Source: Sneathiella sp.
GTDB taxonomy: Bacteria; Pseudomonadota; Alphaproteobacteria; Sneathiellales; Sneathiellaceae
Direction of reading: 5' to 3'
DNA: 32,074 nucleotides
NCBI GenBank assembly: GCA_021741195.1
Contig: JAIOYL010000020.1
Coordinates: 1 to 32,074 of the forward strand
Made by a program: the position numbers and the translations under genes. The notes under the pieces were generated by a model that was not told the DNA's origin, ran no database searches, and worked only from the letters and a program-made list of their open reading frames with translations. Positions 1 through 7,912 of this stretch are shown piece by piece. Every line of letters starts with the position of its first letter. Within the stretch, counting starts at the first letter, position 1.

Positions 1-184
1 ATTCTTCAGTTGGTAATCCGTCCCGGTCCCAATCGGTCCGTGCGTCCTCACGGCGGTGATCAAAAAAGCGGATATTGTCGTCTTTCATCTCCAACGGCTT
101 GATCTTCGTCTCAATAAAATCGTCGAGCGTTTTCAGATACTGAACCAGTCCTTCGGGTAGATTGAAATTGGTCTCGCCTGTCAT
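1..184 (-). CDS. acyl-CoA dehydrogenase, N-terminal part (runs off the left edge)
   Basis: Only the first 61 codons lie in the window. The start is an ATG at 184-182, preceded on the minus strand by AAGGA about 10 bases upstream. The visible residues begin MTGETNFNLPEGLVQYL, and then contain FIETKIKPLE and DNIRFFDHRRE. These are typical of the N-terminal helical domain of a large acyl-CoA dehydrogenase subfamily found in proteobacterial fatty-acid and terpenoid or steroid catabolism. The flavin and catalytic regions are outside the window. It is divergent from the SDR and thiolase genes, which fits a shared acyl-CoA degradation locus. Family call is fairly firm; substrate unknown. Confidence 0.8.
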   Translation of the reverse strand, partial: MTGETNFNLPEGLVQYLKTLDDFIETKIKPLEMKDDNIRFFDHRREDARTDWDRDGLPTEE

Positions 185-466
185 AGCGGTGCTGTCCTTA
201 TTTTTTCGTTGAATTTTTTGAACGCAATTCAGCTTAGCGGTAAACCCGCGTAAATCAATGATGGAAATATTTCGGCAATGTCTTGCAGGGGCTAAATAAT
301 AGCCTTTGCCAAAGCTGTTGCTATTGGTTCATATTATTTTCCGGCCTTTCCTTTAGGAACGACAGAAGCGAAAACAGCTTTGAGCCTTGCCATTACGGAA
401 AAGCCAGATAAGTAACAAGAACCAGCTTGTCCCTAAATAAAAAAAGAAAAAGGAGATTGGACGAAA
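185..466. promoter_or_regulatory. divergent intergenic region with a spaced inverted repeat
   Basis: This 282-bp AT-rich gap separates the divergent acyl-CoA dehydrogenase and SDR genes, so it should hold promoters for both. A perfect 10-bp inverted repeat is visible: CAAAGCTGTT at 310-319 and AACAGCTTTG at 373-382, 53 bases apart. It might be two half-sites of an acyl-CoA-responsive repressor or might be chance. I saw no coding potential beyond antisense shadows, and no clear -35/-10 pair. An AAGGAG ribosome binding site lies just before 467. Confidence 0.35.
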
Positions 467-1243
467 ATGAACCTTAATGGAATAACAGCGATTGTCACGG
501 GCGGCGCCTCCGGCCTTGGTGCGGCAACAGCGCACAAATTAGCGGATGCTGGAGTTAAAGTCGGTATTTTCGATCTTAACGAAGAAAAGGGTGTGGCCCT
601 TGCAAAAGAAATCGGCGGCGCCTTCGCCAAGGTGAATGTCACCTCTGAAGAGGATGTCGACGCAGGCTTCGCGTCCATCCGCTCGAAACTCGGGCAGGAA
701 CGGGTCCTGGTGAATTGCGCCGGGACGGGCAACGCTGTCAAGACGGCAAGCCGCGATCGGGAAACCGGGGAGATCCGGCATTTCCCGCTCGACAAGTTCG
801 AGTTGATTATCCAGATCAACTTGATTGGCACGTTCCGTTGCATCGCGAAATCAGCAGCCGGCATGATGTCCCTTGATCCCATCGAGGGGGAGCGCGGTGT
901 GATCATCAACACGGCTTCGGTCGCCGCCGAAGACGGGCAGGTGGGGCAAGCATCCTATTCGGCGTCGAAGGGCGGCGTGGTTGGCATGACCCTCCCGATC
1001 GCTCGCGATCTCGCGCAGGAGCTTATCCGTGTAAACACGATCCTGCCGGGCATTTTCGATACGCCGCTTCTGCAAGGCGCGCCGGATAAAGTGAAGGCTG
1101 CGCTGGCGGCGCAGGTTCCCAACCCGTCCCGACTTGGACGACCGGAGGAATATGCGTCCCTCGCGATTGAGATGTGCCGCAATGGCTATTTCAACGGCGA
1201 GGACGTCCGCCTAGATGGCGCGATCCGTATGGCTCCCAGATAA
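467..1243 (+). CDS. SDR-family dehydrogenase, 3-hydroxyacyl-CoA dehydrogenase type II-like
   Basis: A 258-residue classical short-chain dehydrogenase. The cofactor-binding motif TGGASGLG is at residues 11-18 and NCAG at 83-86. The catalytic set is N118, S151, Y164 and K168 (YSASK). D36 after the second strand (FDLN) suggests NAD(H) preference. The long insert around residues 92-110 and the PGIFDTPLL segment resemble the HSD17B10/type II 3-hydroxyacyl-CoA dehydrogenase branch, which oxidises 3-hydroxyacyl-CoA to 3-ketoacyl-CoA in the cytoplasm. The thiolase begins 25 bp downstream, so the two would perform the last two steps of a beta-oxidation turn. An AAGGAG motif lies about 11 bases before the ATG. 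The chain-length or ring substrate cannot be read from the sequence. Confidence 0.85.
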   Translation: MNLNGITAIVTGGASGLGAATAHKLADAGVKVGIFDLNEEKGVALAKEIGGAFAKVNVTSEEDVDAGFASIRSKLGQERVLVNCAGTGNAVKTASRDRETGEIRHFPLDKFELIIQINLIGTFRCIAKSAAGMMSLDPIEGERGVIINTASVAAEDGQVGQASYSASKGGVVGMTLPIARDLAQELIRVNTILPGIFDTPLLQGAPDKVKAALAAQVPNPSRLGRPEEYASLAIEMCRNGYFNGEDVRLDGAIRMAPR

Positions 1244-1268
1244 ATAGAGAACAAAAAGGAAAAGAAAA

Positions 1269-2516
1269 ATGACTGACGCATATATTATCGATGCCTGCCG
1301 CACACCGCGCGGTATTGGCAAGGTCGGCAAGGGCGCCCTTGCGCATTTGCATCCCCAGCATCTCGGCGCCACCGTCTTGGCAGCGCTTGCCGAACGGAAT
1401 GATTTTGACACTGCCGATGTGGACGACATCATCTGGGGCACCTCAACACAGGTTGGCAAGCAGTCCAGCGACCTTGGCCGCATGGCGGCGCTCACAGCCG
1501 GTTATGACATCCGGGCCTCCGGTATGACGTTGGACCGGTTTTGCGGCTCCGGGATCACGACCGTAAATCTTGCCGCGGCCCAGATCATGTCCGGCATGGA
1601 AGATCTCGTCATTGCCGGCGGAACCGAAATGATGAGCTATACCGCCTCAATCGCGGACCCCAGCAGCCCGAGTTTGCTGGATAAAGGCAATATGGAGTTA
1701 CGCCAAATACACCCGCAATCACAGCAGGGCGTTTGCGCCGACGCGATTGCGACACTTGAGGGAATTGACCGCAAAGCTGTTGATGAGCTGGCGGTTGAAA
1801 GCCAGAGCCGTGCCGACCGCGCCATCCGGGAGGGCCGGTTCGACAGGTCGCTCGTCCCGGTAAAAAACAAAGACGGTTCCATTGCGCTTGACCGGGAAGA
1901 ATTTCCACGGCCCGGCACGACGATGGAAAGCCTAGCCAAACTCAGAACCGTCTTCGACATGTTCCGTGATATAGTGGTGGATGAGGCAGGTGAAACCTAC
2001 GGCAGCCTGATCACGCGCATATATCCGCAGATCAAGGAGTTCAACCATGTGCATCATGCAGGGAACTCTTCGGGTGTCGTCGATGGGGCGGCCGCGATTT
2101 TGTTGGCCTCCGGCGACTATGCGAAAAAGCACAATCTCAAACCCCGCGCCCGCATTGTCGCCACGGCGAATATGGGGGACTGCCCGACGCTCATGCTGAA
2201 CGCGCCAGTTCCCGCTGCCCGGAAAGCCCTTGCCAAGGCTGGCCTGACGCCAGACGATATTGACCTTTGGGAAATCAACGAAGCCTTTGCCATTGTTGCC
2301 GAGAAATTCATCCGCGATCTGAAACTTGACCGCGACAAGGTGAATGTAAATGGCGGCGCGATGGCGCTCGGCCATCCAATTGGCGCGACAGGATCAATCC
2401 TGATCGGCACCCTGCTCGATGAACTTGAACGGCAGGATAAAATGCGCGGACTTGTGACGATGTGCGCCGCCGGCGGCATGGCCCCGGCGATCATTATTGA
2501 GCGCATTGACGATTAG
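1269..2516 (+). CDS. acetyl-CoA acyltransferase (thiolase)
   Basis: A full-length 415-residue thiolase. It carries the nucleophilic cysteine C92 in LDRFCGSG, a NEAF motif, H369 in GHPIGATG, and the second catalytic cysteine C399 in TMCAAGG. These are the complete thiolase active-site elements, so the enzyme should cleave 3-ketoacyl-CoA with CoA (or run the reverse condensation). It sits 25 bp behind the SDR gene with an AAAAGGAAAAG leader, consistent with one transcript. The C-terminal ACETYL-transferase half is undamaged. The 193-bp gap after it holds an imperfect hairpin (about 2548-2582, TGGTG-TTGCC against GGCAAtCACCA) without a T tract. Substrate specificity is undetermined. Confidence 0.9.
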   Translation: MTDAYIIDACRTPRGIGKVGKGALAHLHPQHLGATVLAALAERNDFDTADVDDIIWGTSTQVGKQSSDLGRMAALTAGYDIRASGMTLDRFCGSGITTVNLAAAQIMSGMEDLVIAGGTEMMSYTASIADPSSPSLLDKGNMELRQIHPQSQQGVCADAIATLEGIDRKAVDELAVESQSRADRAIREGRFDRSLVPVKNKDGSIALDREEFPRPGTTMESLAKLRTVFDMFRDIVVDEAGETYGSLITRIYPQIKEFNHVHHAGNSSGVVDGAAAILLASGDYAKKHNLKPRARIVATANMGDCPTLMLNAPVPAARKALAKAGLTPDDIDLWEINEAFAIVAEKFIRDLKLDRDKVNVNGGAMALGHPIGATGSILIGTLLDELERQDKMRGLVTMCAAGGMAPAIIIERIDD

Positions 2517-2709
2517 GGATTAGGAAACATCTGGCGCGGTAACTGGTGTTGCCGCGACAGACGCTTACGGTGGCAATCACCAATTCAGAGAATTATCACT
2601 TTTATGGTTCCCTTTGCTTGTCAAAGTTCATCGTCGCATGGTAAGGCGGTCCCGGCGAAATTTCTTGAAATAATAGCCCATTGCGGCGCAACGGTGAGCA
2701 CCTAAAAAA

Positions 2710-3291
2710 ATGACAATCGAATCCGGTCTGAGAGCCCGCAGTGACTCTAAATGCGAGCTTTGCGGTACCTCTGAAAATCTTGATGTTTTTGATGTGCCGC
2801 CGGGTGCTGATCAAAATGAGGACCAATGTATCCTTATCTGTAACGCCTGCCGCGCCCAGATTGAAGACAATGAAGCGATAAACGTGCATCATTGGCGCTG
2901 TCTCAAAGAAAGTATGTGGAGCGAGATACCGGCTGTACAGGTCATGGCTTGGCGAATGCTCACTCGATTGCGGGATGAGGCCTGGGCACGTGATGCCCTC
3001 GAAATGCTCTATCTGGATGATGAAACTCTGGCCTGGGCAGAATCAGCGGGTGAGGGAACTGCCAGCGAAGATGCAATTCAGCATCTTGATAGTAACGGGG
3101 TGGCGTTGAGTTCGGGCGATACCGTGATTTTGATCAAGGATTTAAATGTCAAGGGCGCGGGGTTTACCGCAAAGCGCGGGACGGCGGTGCGGAGTATTTC
3201 GCTTGTCCCTGACAATGCGGCCCATATCGAAGGCCGCGTCGAAGGCCAGCAAATTGTCATTCTGACTGAATTTGTCAAAAAAACTAATTAA
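2710..3291 (+). CDS. PhnA/YjdM-like zinc-ribbon protein
   Basis: A 193-residue protein with an N-terminal zinc ribbon: C15-x2-C18 and C44-x2-C47, followed by an HHWRC patch (H60, H61, C64). The C-terminal half contains DSNGVALSSGDTVILIKDL and the GAGFTAKRGT motif characteristic of the PhnA/YjdM family. The family was historically tied to alkylphosphonate uptake, but its real role is unsettled; YjdM is not the phosphonoacetate hydrolase. The C-terminal segment is an SH3-like beta barrel in known members. It is longer than E. coli YjdM (about 111 residues) because of the extended middle region. No phosphonate genes lie nearby. No strong ribosome binding site precedes the ATG, only a purine-rich GGTGAGC about 10 bases away. 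Confidence 0.8.
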   Translation: MTIESGLRARSDSKCELCGTSENLDVFDVPPGADQNEDQCILICNACRAQIEDNEAINVHHWRCLKESMWSEIPAVQVMAWRMLTRLRDEAWARDALEMLYLDDETLAWAESAGEGTASEDAIQHLDSNGVALSSGDTVILIKDLNVKGAGFTAKRGTAVRSISLVPDNAAHIEGRVEGQQIVILTEFVKKTN

Positions 3292-3370
3292 CCTGGTATC
3301 GCGCTGCATACCATTAACGTCGAGCAAGATGTCGGCGCCTGTCCGTCGTCAGAGCATTTGTCATTAAGCG

Positions 3371-3685
3371 TTGTCTATTGCTTCTGAGACGTTGAAGCCT
3401 GGCGGAGAGAGGCGGGAAGCGACTTTCCTGTTTCCTGATCTCACTGGATTTACCCATCTTGTGGAATCAACAGAACCGGGGGTGATTGTTGAATTACTCA
3501 ATCAGTATATCGATGGGGTTGCACAGGTAATATTTGCCCACGAGGGTACAGTCATGAAAGTGATTGGCAATTTTGGAGACGACTCTTTCTTTGATTTCAC
3601 GGCGTATGGAGATGCTGTAAATATAGCGGCGCTAACCTGCATAGATTCGGCATTCTCTAAAAGTTTGGAGCATTGCATTAAGTAA
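3371..3685 (+). pseudogene. internally deleted class III adenylate/guanylate cyclase
   Basis: The 104-codon frame contains the beginning of a class III cyclase domain (ATFLFPDLTGFTHLVEST, then NQYIDGV and HEGTVMKVIG). It jumps directly to the far end of the domain (NFGDDSFFDFTAYGDAVNIAA). An intact family member has roughly 55-60 residues between these pieces, including the second metal-binding aspartate region. The join lies where both ancestral segments read Ile/Val-Gly, so a deletion between short similar stretches is likely. After NIAA the family pattern ends and a stop follows 17 codons later. The only start is a TTG without a convincing ribosome binding site. I read this as a dead remnant; a bound but inactive domain cannot be excluded. 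Confidence 0.75.
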
Positions 3686-3876
3686 ATAGTGACCCGAGCA
3701 TAACCGCTTGGCGTCAGTGCGTCGCTAGAAATACAGGACTTCTACTTTCTAAGGTGCATCTTCGTTTTCACTTGCAAAGCTCACGTCTCAAATATCGACG
3801 ATGACGGTTGACAGACGGGATCAACAATCGCAGCATCTAGGGTATCAATTTATCAATAATAATAAGGACTAATAAT

Positions 3877-5124
3877 ATGTCGGGAACCGACCAAGAGCTG
3901 TTTAATTTAGCCATGTCAGAAGAAGCTCGGCCTCTGCTTTATGCTGTCCAAAAGCATATCAAGGAAAATGTTGCGCCAATCTCCGATGAGTTTTTTGCCC
4001 TAAATAAAGGAAAAGAGGATCGCTGGAGCTGGCATCCGCGTCAACTCGAATTGCTTGACGGGGCTAAAGCAAAGGCCAAGGAATCAGGATTATGGAATTT
4101 CTTTTTGCCTGATGCCGAAACCGGTGAAGGGCTAAGCAATCTTGATTACGCATATATCGCGGCGGAACTCGGTAAATATAGCCTGGCGGCGGAAACCTTG
4201 AATTGCAGTGCCCCCGATACCGGCAATATGGAAGTGCTGGAGAGGGTTGGAACACCGGAACAGAAGGAAAAATGGTTGAAGCCATTACTGAACGGCGAAA
4301 TTCGATCGGCATATGCAATGACGGAGCCGGGGGAAGCCTCGTCAGATGCAAAAAATATCAGCACCACAGCTCATCTCGAAAATGGCGAATGGGTCATTAA
4401 TGGCGAAAAATACTATATTTCAGGTGCCGGAGATCCACGTTGTAAAATCATGATCACAATGGTCAAGACCAGCCCCGACGCGGCGCCGTCAAAGCAGCAG
4501 TCCCAAATTCTGGTGCCAATCGATACTCCCGGCGTGGAGATTCTCGAAGGCATGCAGGTTTTCGGTGAGGACCATGCACCCCGCGGTCACATGCATATTA
4601 AATTCAATAATGTACGCGTTCCTGAAGAGAATATGCTATTGGGCGAAGGCCGCGGTTTTGAAATCTCACAGGTGAGGTTGGGACCCGGTCGTATTCATCA
4701 TTGCATGCGGTCAATCGGTCAGGCGGAAAAGGCGCTGGAACTGATGGTTCAGAGAGCGGGCAGCCGTAAAGCATTCGGCAAAACAATTTTGAAACTGGGC
4801 AAGAATCTTGAGGTAATTTCCCGCGCGCGTATCGAAATCGACGCCATGCGTTTGATGGTTCTGCAGGCGGCGAAGGCTATGGATGTTCTCGGCAACAGGG
4901 AGGCACGCGTCTACGTGAGCGCGGTGAAGGCCATGGTGCCAGAGAAAGTCTGCTTGATTATCGATCAGGCAATCCAGATGCATGGCGCAACCGGAATATC
5001 GCAATGGTCGCCGCTTTCCGGCATGTATACACATCAGCGCCACCTTCGCTTTGCCGATGGGCCCGATGAAGTTCATCACATGGTTGTCGGGCGCGCTGAG
5101 GCCCAGAAACATGGTGCCTGGTAA
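3877..5124 (+). CDS. acyl-CoA dehydrogenase, ACAD10/ACAD11-like
   Basis: A 415-residue flavoprotein dehydrogenase. The middle domain has YAMTEPGEASSDAKNI, the flavin/substrate segment of acyl-CoA dehydrogenases. The C-terminal domain has RLGPGRIHHCMR, then QIHGATG-like IQMHGATG, and finally ADGPDEVHHMVVGR. The DGPDEVH ending, with Asp at the position of the usual catalytic Glu of medium-chain enzymes, is typical of the ACAD10/11-like group. Those enzymes act on long, branched or 4-hydroxylated acyl-CoAs and pass electrons to ETF. AAGGA lies 8 bases before the ATG. A TTGACA at 3808-3813 with a 17-bp spacer could be its -35, although the -10 (CAGCAT) is poor. The hydrolase begins 24 bp downstream, implying co-transcription. 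Confidence 0.88.
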   Translation: MSGTDQELFNLAMSEEARPLLYAVQKHIKENVAPISDEFFALNKGKEDRWSWHPRQLELLDGAKAKAKESGLWNFFLPDAETGEGLSNLDYAYIAAELGKYSLAAETLNCSAPDTGNMEVLERVGTPEQKEKWLKPLLNGEIRSAYAMTEPGEASSDAKNISTTAHLENGEWVINGEKYYISGAGDPRCKIMITMVKTSPDAAPSKQQSQILVPIDTPGVEILEGMQVFGEDHAPRGHMHIKFNNVRVPEENMLLGEGRGFEISQVRLGPGRIHHCMRSIGQAEKALELMVQRAGSRKAFGKTILKLGKNLEVISRARIEIDAMRLMVLQAAKAMDVLGNREARVYVSAVKAMVPEKVCLIIDQAIQMHGATGISQWSPLSGMYTHQRHLRFADGPDEVHHMVVGRAEAQKHGAW

Positions 5125-5148
5125 ATTGTGGTTAATACGGAGTTGACC

Positions 5149-6117
5149 ATGAACAATCTGATTGTCGAAGAATTCATGGTTCCTTCCGGGGACCATGACC
5201 TTCGAATTTTTATGCGCAACAAGCGGCGGACCGACGCAAAGCTTGGCAGGCCTGATCGGACGTTGCTGTTCGTACATGGCGCAACATATCCCTCGTCTGT
5301 GACCTTTGATTTCGTCGCCGGAGGGTATTCCTGGATGGATACATTGGCGCAGGCCGGTTTTGATTGCTGGCTGATGGATATCCGGGGGTATGGACGCTCC
5401 GGTCGCCCGGCGGAAATGGAGCAGGCCGCTGATGCCAACGGGCCGATCGTGCACACGGATGTGGCGGTTGCTGATCTAGATGCGATGGTTGAACATATTT
5501 TGGCAAAACGTGGTTTGGAAAAATTGCAGCTGCTGGGATATTCGTGGGGCACCTTAATTACCGGCGCCTATACGGCCAAGAACAACAACAAAGTAGAGCG
5601 GCTTGCCCTTTATGGGACGAGTATGCTGAATTCTGGCGCCTCCCTGATCGGAAACGACAGACCGACAGCGGCATATCGCCTTGTGGATGCCCAATCCATC
5701 AAAATCCGCTGGGAACATGGCCTCAATCCAGCCGAAATAGCGGATATCATTGTGGCCGACTGGCAGCGGGAATGGCTGGATCAAGCCATCGCCAGCGATC
5801 CAAGATCCGGTGAGCACAATCCGCCGTTGTTGCGCGCGCCGACGGGGGTGGTGGATGACAAGGTGAGCCGCTGGTCACGCGGATTTTTCCAATACGACCC
5901 GGCTGAAATTACGGTTCCCACACTGGTTATCGTGGGCGAAAAGGACATTGAAACGACTCCTGAAGGAGCTTTGACGGTCTATCACAAGCTGATCAATACG
6001 CCCCATCGCCGCTATACGATTATCGGCAAGACAACGCATTCCGCATTGCTTGAACGGCGCCGCGACCAGCTTTTCCGGGCGGCACAGTCCTTTCTCGAAG
6101 AAGATTTTGAGATATAG
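5149..6117 (+). CDS. alpha/beta hydrolase
   Basis: A 322-residue alpha/beta hydrolase when started at the ATG at 5149. This start has GGAG at 5139-5142 with a 6-base gap; an in-frame GTG at 5128 lacks a ribosome binding site. The oxyanion-hole region is FVHGATYP (residues 41-48). The nucleophile elbow GYSWG gives Ser132. The acid is probably D266 in GEKDIETTP and the base H297 in KTTHSALLE, so the catalytic triad looks complete. No signal peptide is visible, so it should be cytoplasmic. Coupled to the ACAD gene, it may hydrolyse a thioester, ester or lactone produced or consumed by that pathway. Exact substrate is not inferable. Confidence 0.82.
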   Translation: MNNLIVEEFMVPSGDHDLRIFMRNKRRTDAKLGRPDRTLLFVHGATYPSSVTFDFVAGGYSWMDTLAQAGFDCWLMDIRGYGRSGRPAEMEQAADANGPIVHTDVAVADLDAMVEHILAKRGLEKLQLLGYSWGTLITGAYTAKNNNKVERLALYGTSMLNSGASLIGNDRPTAAYRLVDAQSIKIRWEHGLNPAEIADIIVADWQREWLDQAIASDPRSGEHNPPLLRAPTGVVDDKVSRWSRGFFQYDPAEITVPTLVIVGEKDIETTPEGALTVYHKLINTPHRRYTIIGKTTHSALLERRRDQLFRAAQSFLEEDFEI

Positions 6118-6233
6118 ACAAAGGCTATATAAATCTGAAACGCTATCGTCCTTCGAGTTTTGTCCGATTTGGACGTAATAATCTCTTTACGGAGAAATTC
6201 GACACCGCAACAATAGAAAATAGGATGCGGCGT

Positions 6234-6788
6234 TTATGGTCTCTTAATATGGGAGATTTTGGTGCCTTCGATGCTTACGCCAGCCATCAGTCCTGACTGG
6301 TCAAAAATGAAGGCATATGCATCATCCTTTAAACTTGAAGTAGACAGGTTTTTAGCGACTCCTTCATCTACCACCACGACCGTTGGCCCAACACCAATTT
6401 CCCAACCTTTTGTGTCTTCAACATATTTTATGGCTTTGTCGCTCATTAAGAAGACAATGTATCCATATGACTGAGCGCCGGCTTGAAAGCCCCAAGAGGC
6501 TGTAACGGTGTTGTAATAACCTTCAACCTTGCCATCCTTCTTCATCAAACCTTCGCCGTAAGCGCCGCCGAAAATCAGTCCGGCTTTCACAACGCTCGGG
6601 AAAATAAGCGTTGCTTTGGCTGTCTTTGAAAGCTCGGCAGCAAGAGGATTGGATTTGATAAGTGTTTGAACAGCCTGATCCGCATCTGTATTAAGATCTT
6701 CAGCTGTCGCTGCCATCGCTCCAAATGAGACTGTTTGCAGCAAGGTTGCCACAACAAACACCCTCAGCATTCCCTGTAACATTTTCAT
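6234..6788 (-). CDS. SYLF-domain (YSC84-related) lipid-binding secreted protein
   Basis: A 184-residue protein with a signal peptide: a hydrophobic stretch at residues 8-23 and a likely cleavage after AMA at 24-26. The rest is a SYLF/Ysc84 domain: LSKTAKATLIFPSVVKAG, then FGGAYGEGLM, GYYNTVTASWGFQAGAQSYG and a C-terminal ISHIKR end. Members bind phosphoinositides in eukaryotes; bacterial ones are exported, often stress-induced and of unclear role. CAGGAG lies 6 bases before the ATG. It is transcribed away from a near-consensus FNR/FixK-type box at 6871-6884, about 83 bp upstream. It stands beside other small envelope-stress genes, which suggests a shared stress regulon. Confidence 0.87.
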   Translation of the reverse strand: MKMLQGMLRVFVVATLLQTVSFGAMAATAEDLNTDADQAVQTLIKSNPLAAELSKTAKATLIFPSVVKAGLIFGGAYGEGLMKKDGKVEGYYNTVTASWGFQAGAQSYGYIVFLMSDKAIKYVEDTKGWEIGVGPTVVVVDEGVAKNLSTSSLKDDAYAFIFDQSGLMAGVSIEGTKISHIKRP

Positions 6789-6870
6789 GGTTATCTCCTG
6801 TGATAGTTATATTCAGACAAAAATATATCTGGATGAAAAAACATCTTATTATTACGTGAAATATGAATAT

Positions 6871-6884
6871 TTGATCTAAATCAG
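6871..6884. promoter_or_regulatory. FNR/FixK-like box upstream of the SYLF gene
   Basis: TTGAT-CTAA-ATCAG matches the Crp/Fnr-family consensus TTGAT-N4-ATCAA at 9 of 10 positions. It is centred about 90 bp upstream of the SYLF start. A Crp/Fnr-family regulator is encoded 1.9 kb away, and two related sites sit before that regulator and before the response regulator. Binding is inferred from sequence only. Confidence 0.5.
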
Positions 6885-7046
6885 CTACCGCTAATTATTT
6901 TTGCGAAAATACGGGTATTTTGTTGAATGAGTAAATAATAGGCCGTTAAATTTACTGTTCTTATGACGGGAAGGTAACAACTGTCCTCCAATCCAGGATA
7001 ATTACATACTGTGCACCGCGTCCGGCTCCGAGGGCAGATGCGGGCT

Positions 7047-7211
7047 TTAGCAACCAGTGCGCCATCCCCGATAGAACGCCCTGCGACGAGATCGCTCCTC
7101 AAAGGAACTGACGGAAATCCGCAGGATGAATCCGGCGGCATTCAGCGCTTTGCAAATCGCCGCGTCGATGGCGGCAACTCCGGAAATTATGGTGCCGAAT
7201 TGTTTTTCCAT
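7047..7211 (-). CDS. possible 54-aa small ORF downstream of DUF3309
   Basis: The frame starts at an ATG three bases after the stop of the DUF3309 gene, with AAGGA 8 bases upstream, so translational coupling is possible. The peptide begins MEKQFGTIISGVAAIDAAIC and becomes arginine-rich near its end (ERSRRRAFYRGWR). Its ISGVAAI stretch is faintly similar to ISGIAAL in the 80-aa gene at 8346-8588. The second half shows no resemblance and may be frameshifted. I do not recognise the product. It may be a decayed relative or simply noncoding. Confidence 0.3.
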   Translation of the reverse strand: MEKQFGTIISGVAAIDAAICKALNAAGFILRISVSSFEERSRRRAFYRGWRTGC

Positions 7212-7214
7212 GGT

Positions 7215-7373
7215 CTATATCCTTCCGACCACATCAACAATGAGCAGGACAACAACAGCCGCACCCGATGTGCCGGTCGGCCAGTAGCCCCAGTTTTTGC
7301 TATGTGGCCAACTCGGATAGGCGACCAGAAGAAATAAGAGCAATACAAAAATAAGGGTGGATGAAATTGCCAT
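7215..7373 (-). CDS. DUF3309-type small hydrophobic protein
   Basis: A 52-residue protein preceded by GAGGGGG about 7 bases before the ATG at 7373. The sequence shows one hydrophobic segment (residues 4-18), then PSWPHSKNWGYWPTG and a second hydrophobic segment ending VVGRI. The W-P-H-S and WGYxPTG pattern is typical of DUF3309, a widespread proteobacterial family of tiny membrane proteins of unknown function. It is oriented with the other minus-strand small genes here. Two further glycine-rich relatives occur at 9502 and 12553, but this copy is the more canonical one. Confidence 0.8.
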   Translation of the reverse strand: MAISSTLIFVLLLFLLVAYPSWPHSKNWGYWPTGTSGAAVVVLLIVDVVGRI

Positions 7374-7477
7374 GGAATTACCCCCTCTATAAGAAATGCA
7401 AATTTAAATGTGGCAATGCGAATTTCACGTGAGTTCTACCGAAAATTTATTTACTGCCCTTAAGAATAAGCGGGCAT

Positions 7478-7909
7478 TCACTTGAGATACCGGCCGGCAA
7501 GCAGGCCGGCCAGTCCTGCAATAAGCAACGTTGTTTTAGGGTTTTTGTCGACAGACTTGCTTAGTTCCTCAGCTGCCATGGATGCCATTGCCGCCATCAT
7601 TTCAGAACCCTGGTCAACGGGTTGAGTTGATTTCGGTTTTGATTTCAACGTCAGAAAAGTGGTTAACGCGGTGATCAGGCACAACAGCAAGGTAGTGCCG
7701 GCGGTCGCAAGAGCTGCCAGCGGCGGCCCCGTGTATAGAAGCATCCAGCTGTAGAAAGCCAGTGCCAGAAAAAACAGGATAATGAACGACATAGCGGTCG
7801 TTAAAAAGATGACAAAGACCCCTATTGCACTTCGCTGAACGATATCCGATTTTTTATGCATCAGAGTTTCAACAAGTGCATTTTGCAAAATTTGCAAAAG
7901 TGCGTTCAA
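7478..7909 (-). CDS. holin-X-like (superfamily III holin-type) membrane protein
   Basis: A 143-residue protein with two adjacent long hydrophobic segments (about residues 29-54 and 62-87), a charged linker and an Ala/Gly-rich C-terminal helix ending LLAGRYLK. The layout matches the putative Actinobacteriophage holin III/phage_holin_3_6 family, which in alphaproteobacteria is chromosomal and not lytic. The start is TTG at 7909. Its ribosome binding site AAAGGAG is formed by the last codons of the upstream DUF883 gene (Arg-Lys-Arg-Ser-stop), so the two genes are tightly coupled. With DUF883 it probably forms an inner-membrane or envelope-stress pair. No phage genes are near. Confidence 0.75.
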   Translation of the reverse strand: MNALLQILQNALVETLMHKKSDIVQRSAIGVFVIFLTTAMSFIILFFLALAFYSWMLLYTGPPLAALATAGTTLLLCLITALTTFLTLKSKPKSTQPVDQGSEMMAAMASMAAEELSKSVDKNPKTTLLIAGLAGLLAGRYLK

Positions 7910-7912
7910 AGT

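Noticed and set aside
433-912. Long antisense frame of 159 codons opposite the SDR gene
   Set aside because: It mirrors the SDR reading frame, has no ribosome binding site and no family resemblance.
2543-2585. Hairpin after the first thiolase as a rho-independent terminator
   Set aside because: The stem is interrupted and there is no T tract after it.
4711-5454. Minus-strand frame of 247 codons
   Set aside because: It crosses the ACAD/hydrolase junction antisense, with no domain; a shadow of the two plus-strand genes.
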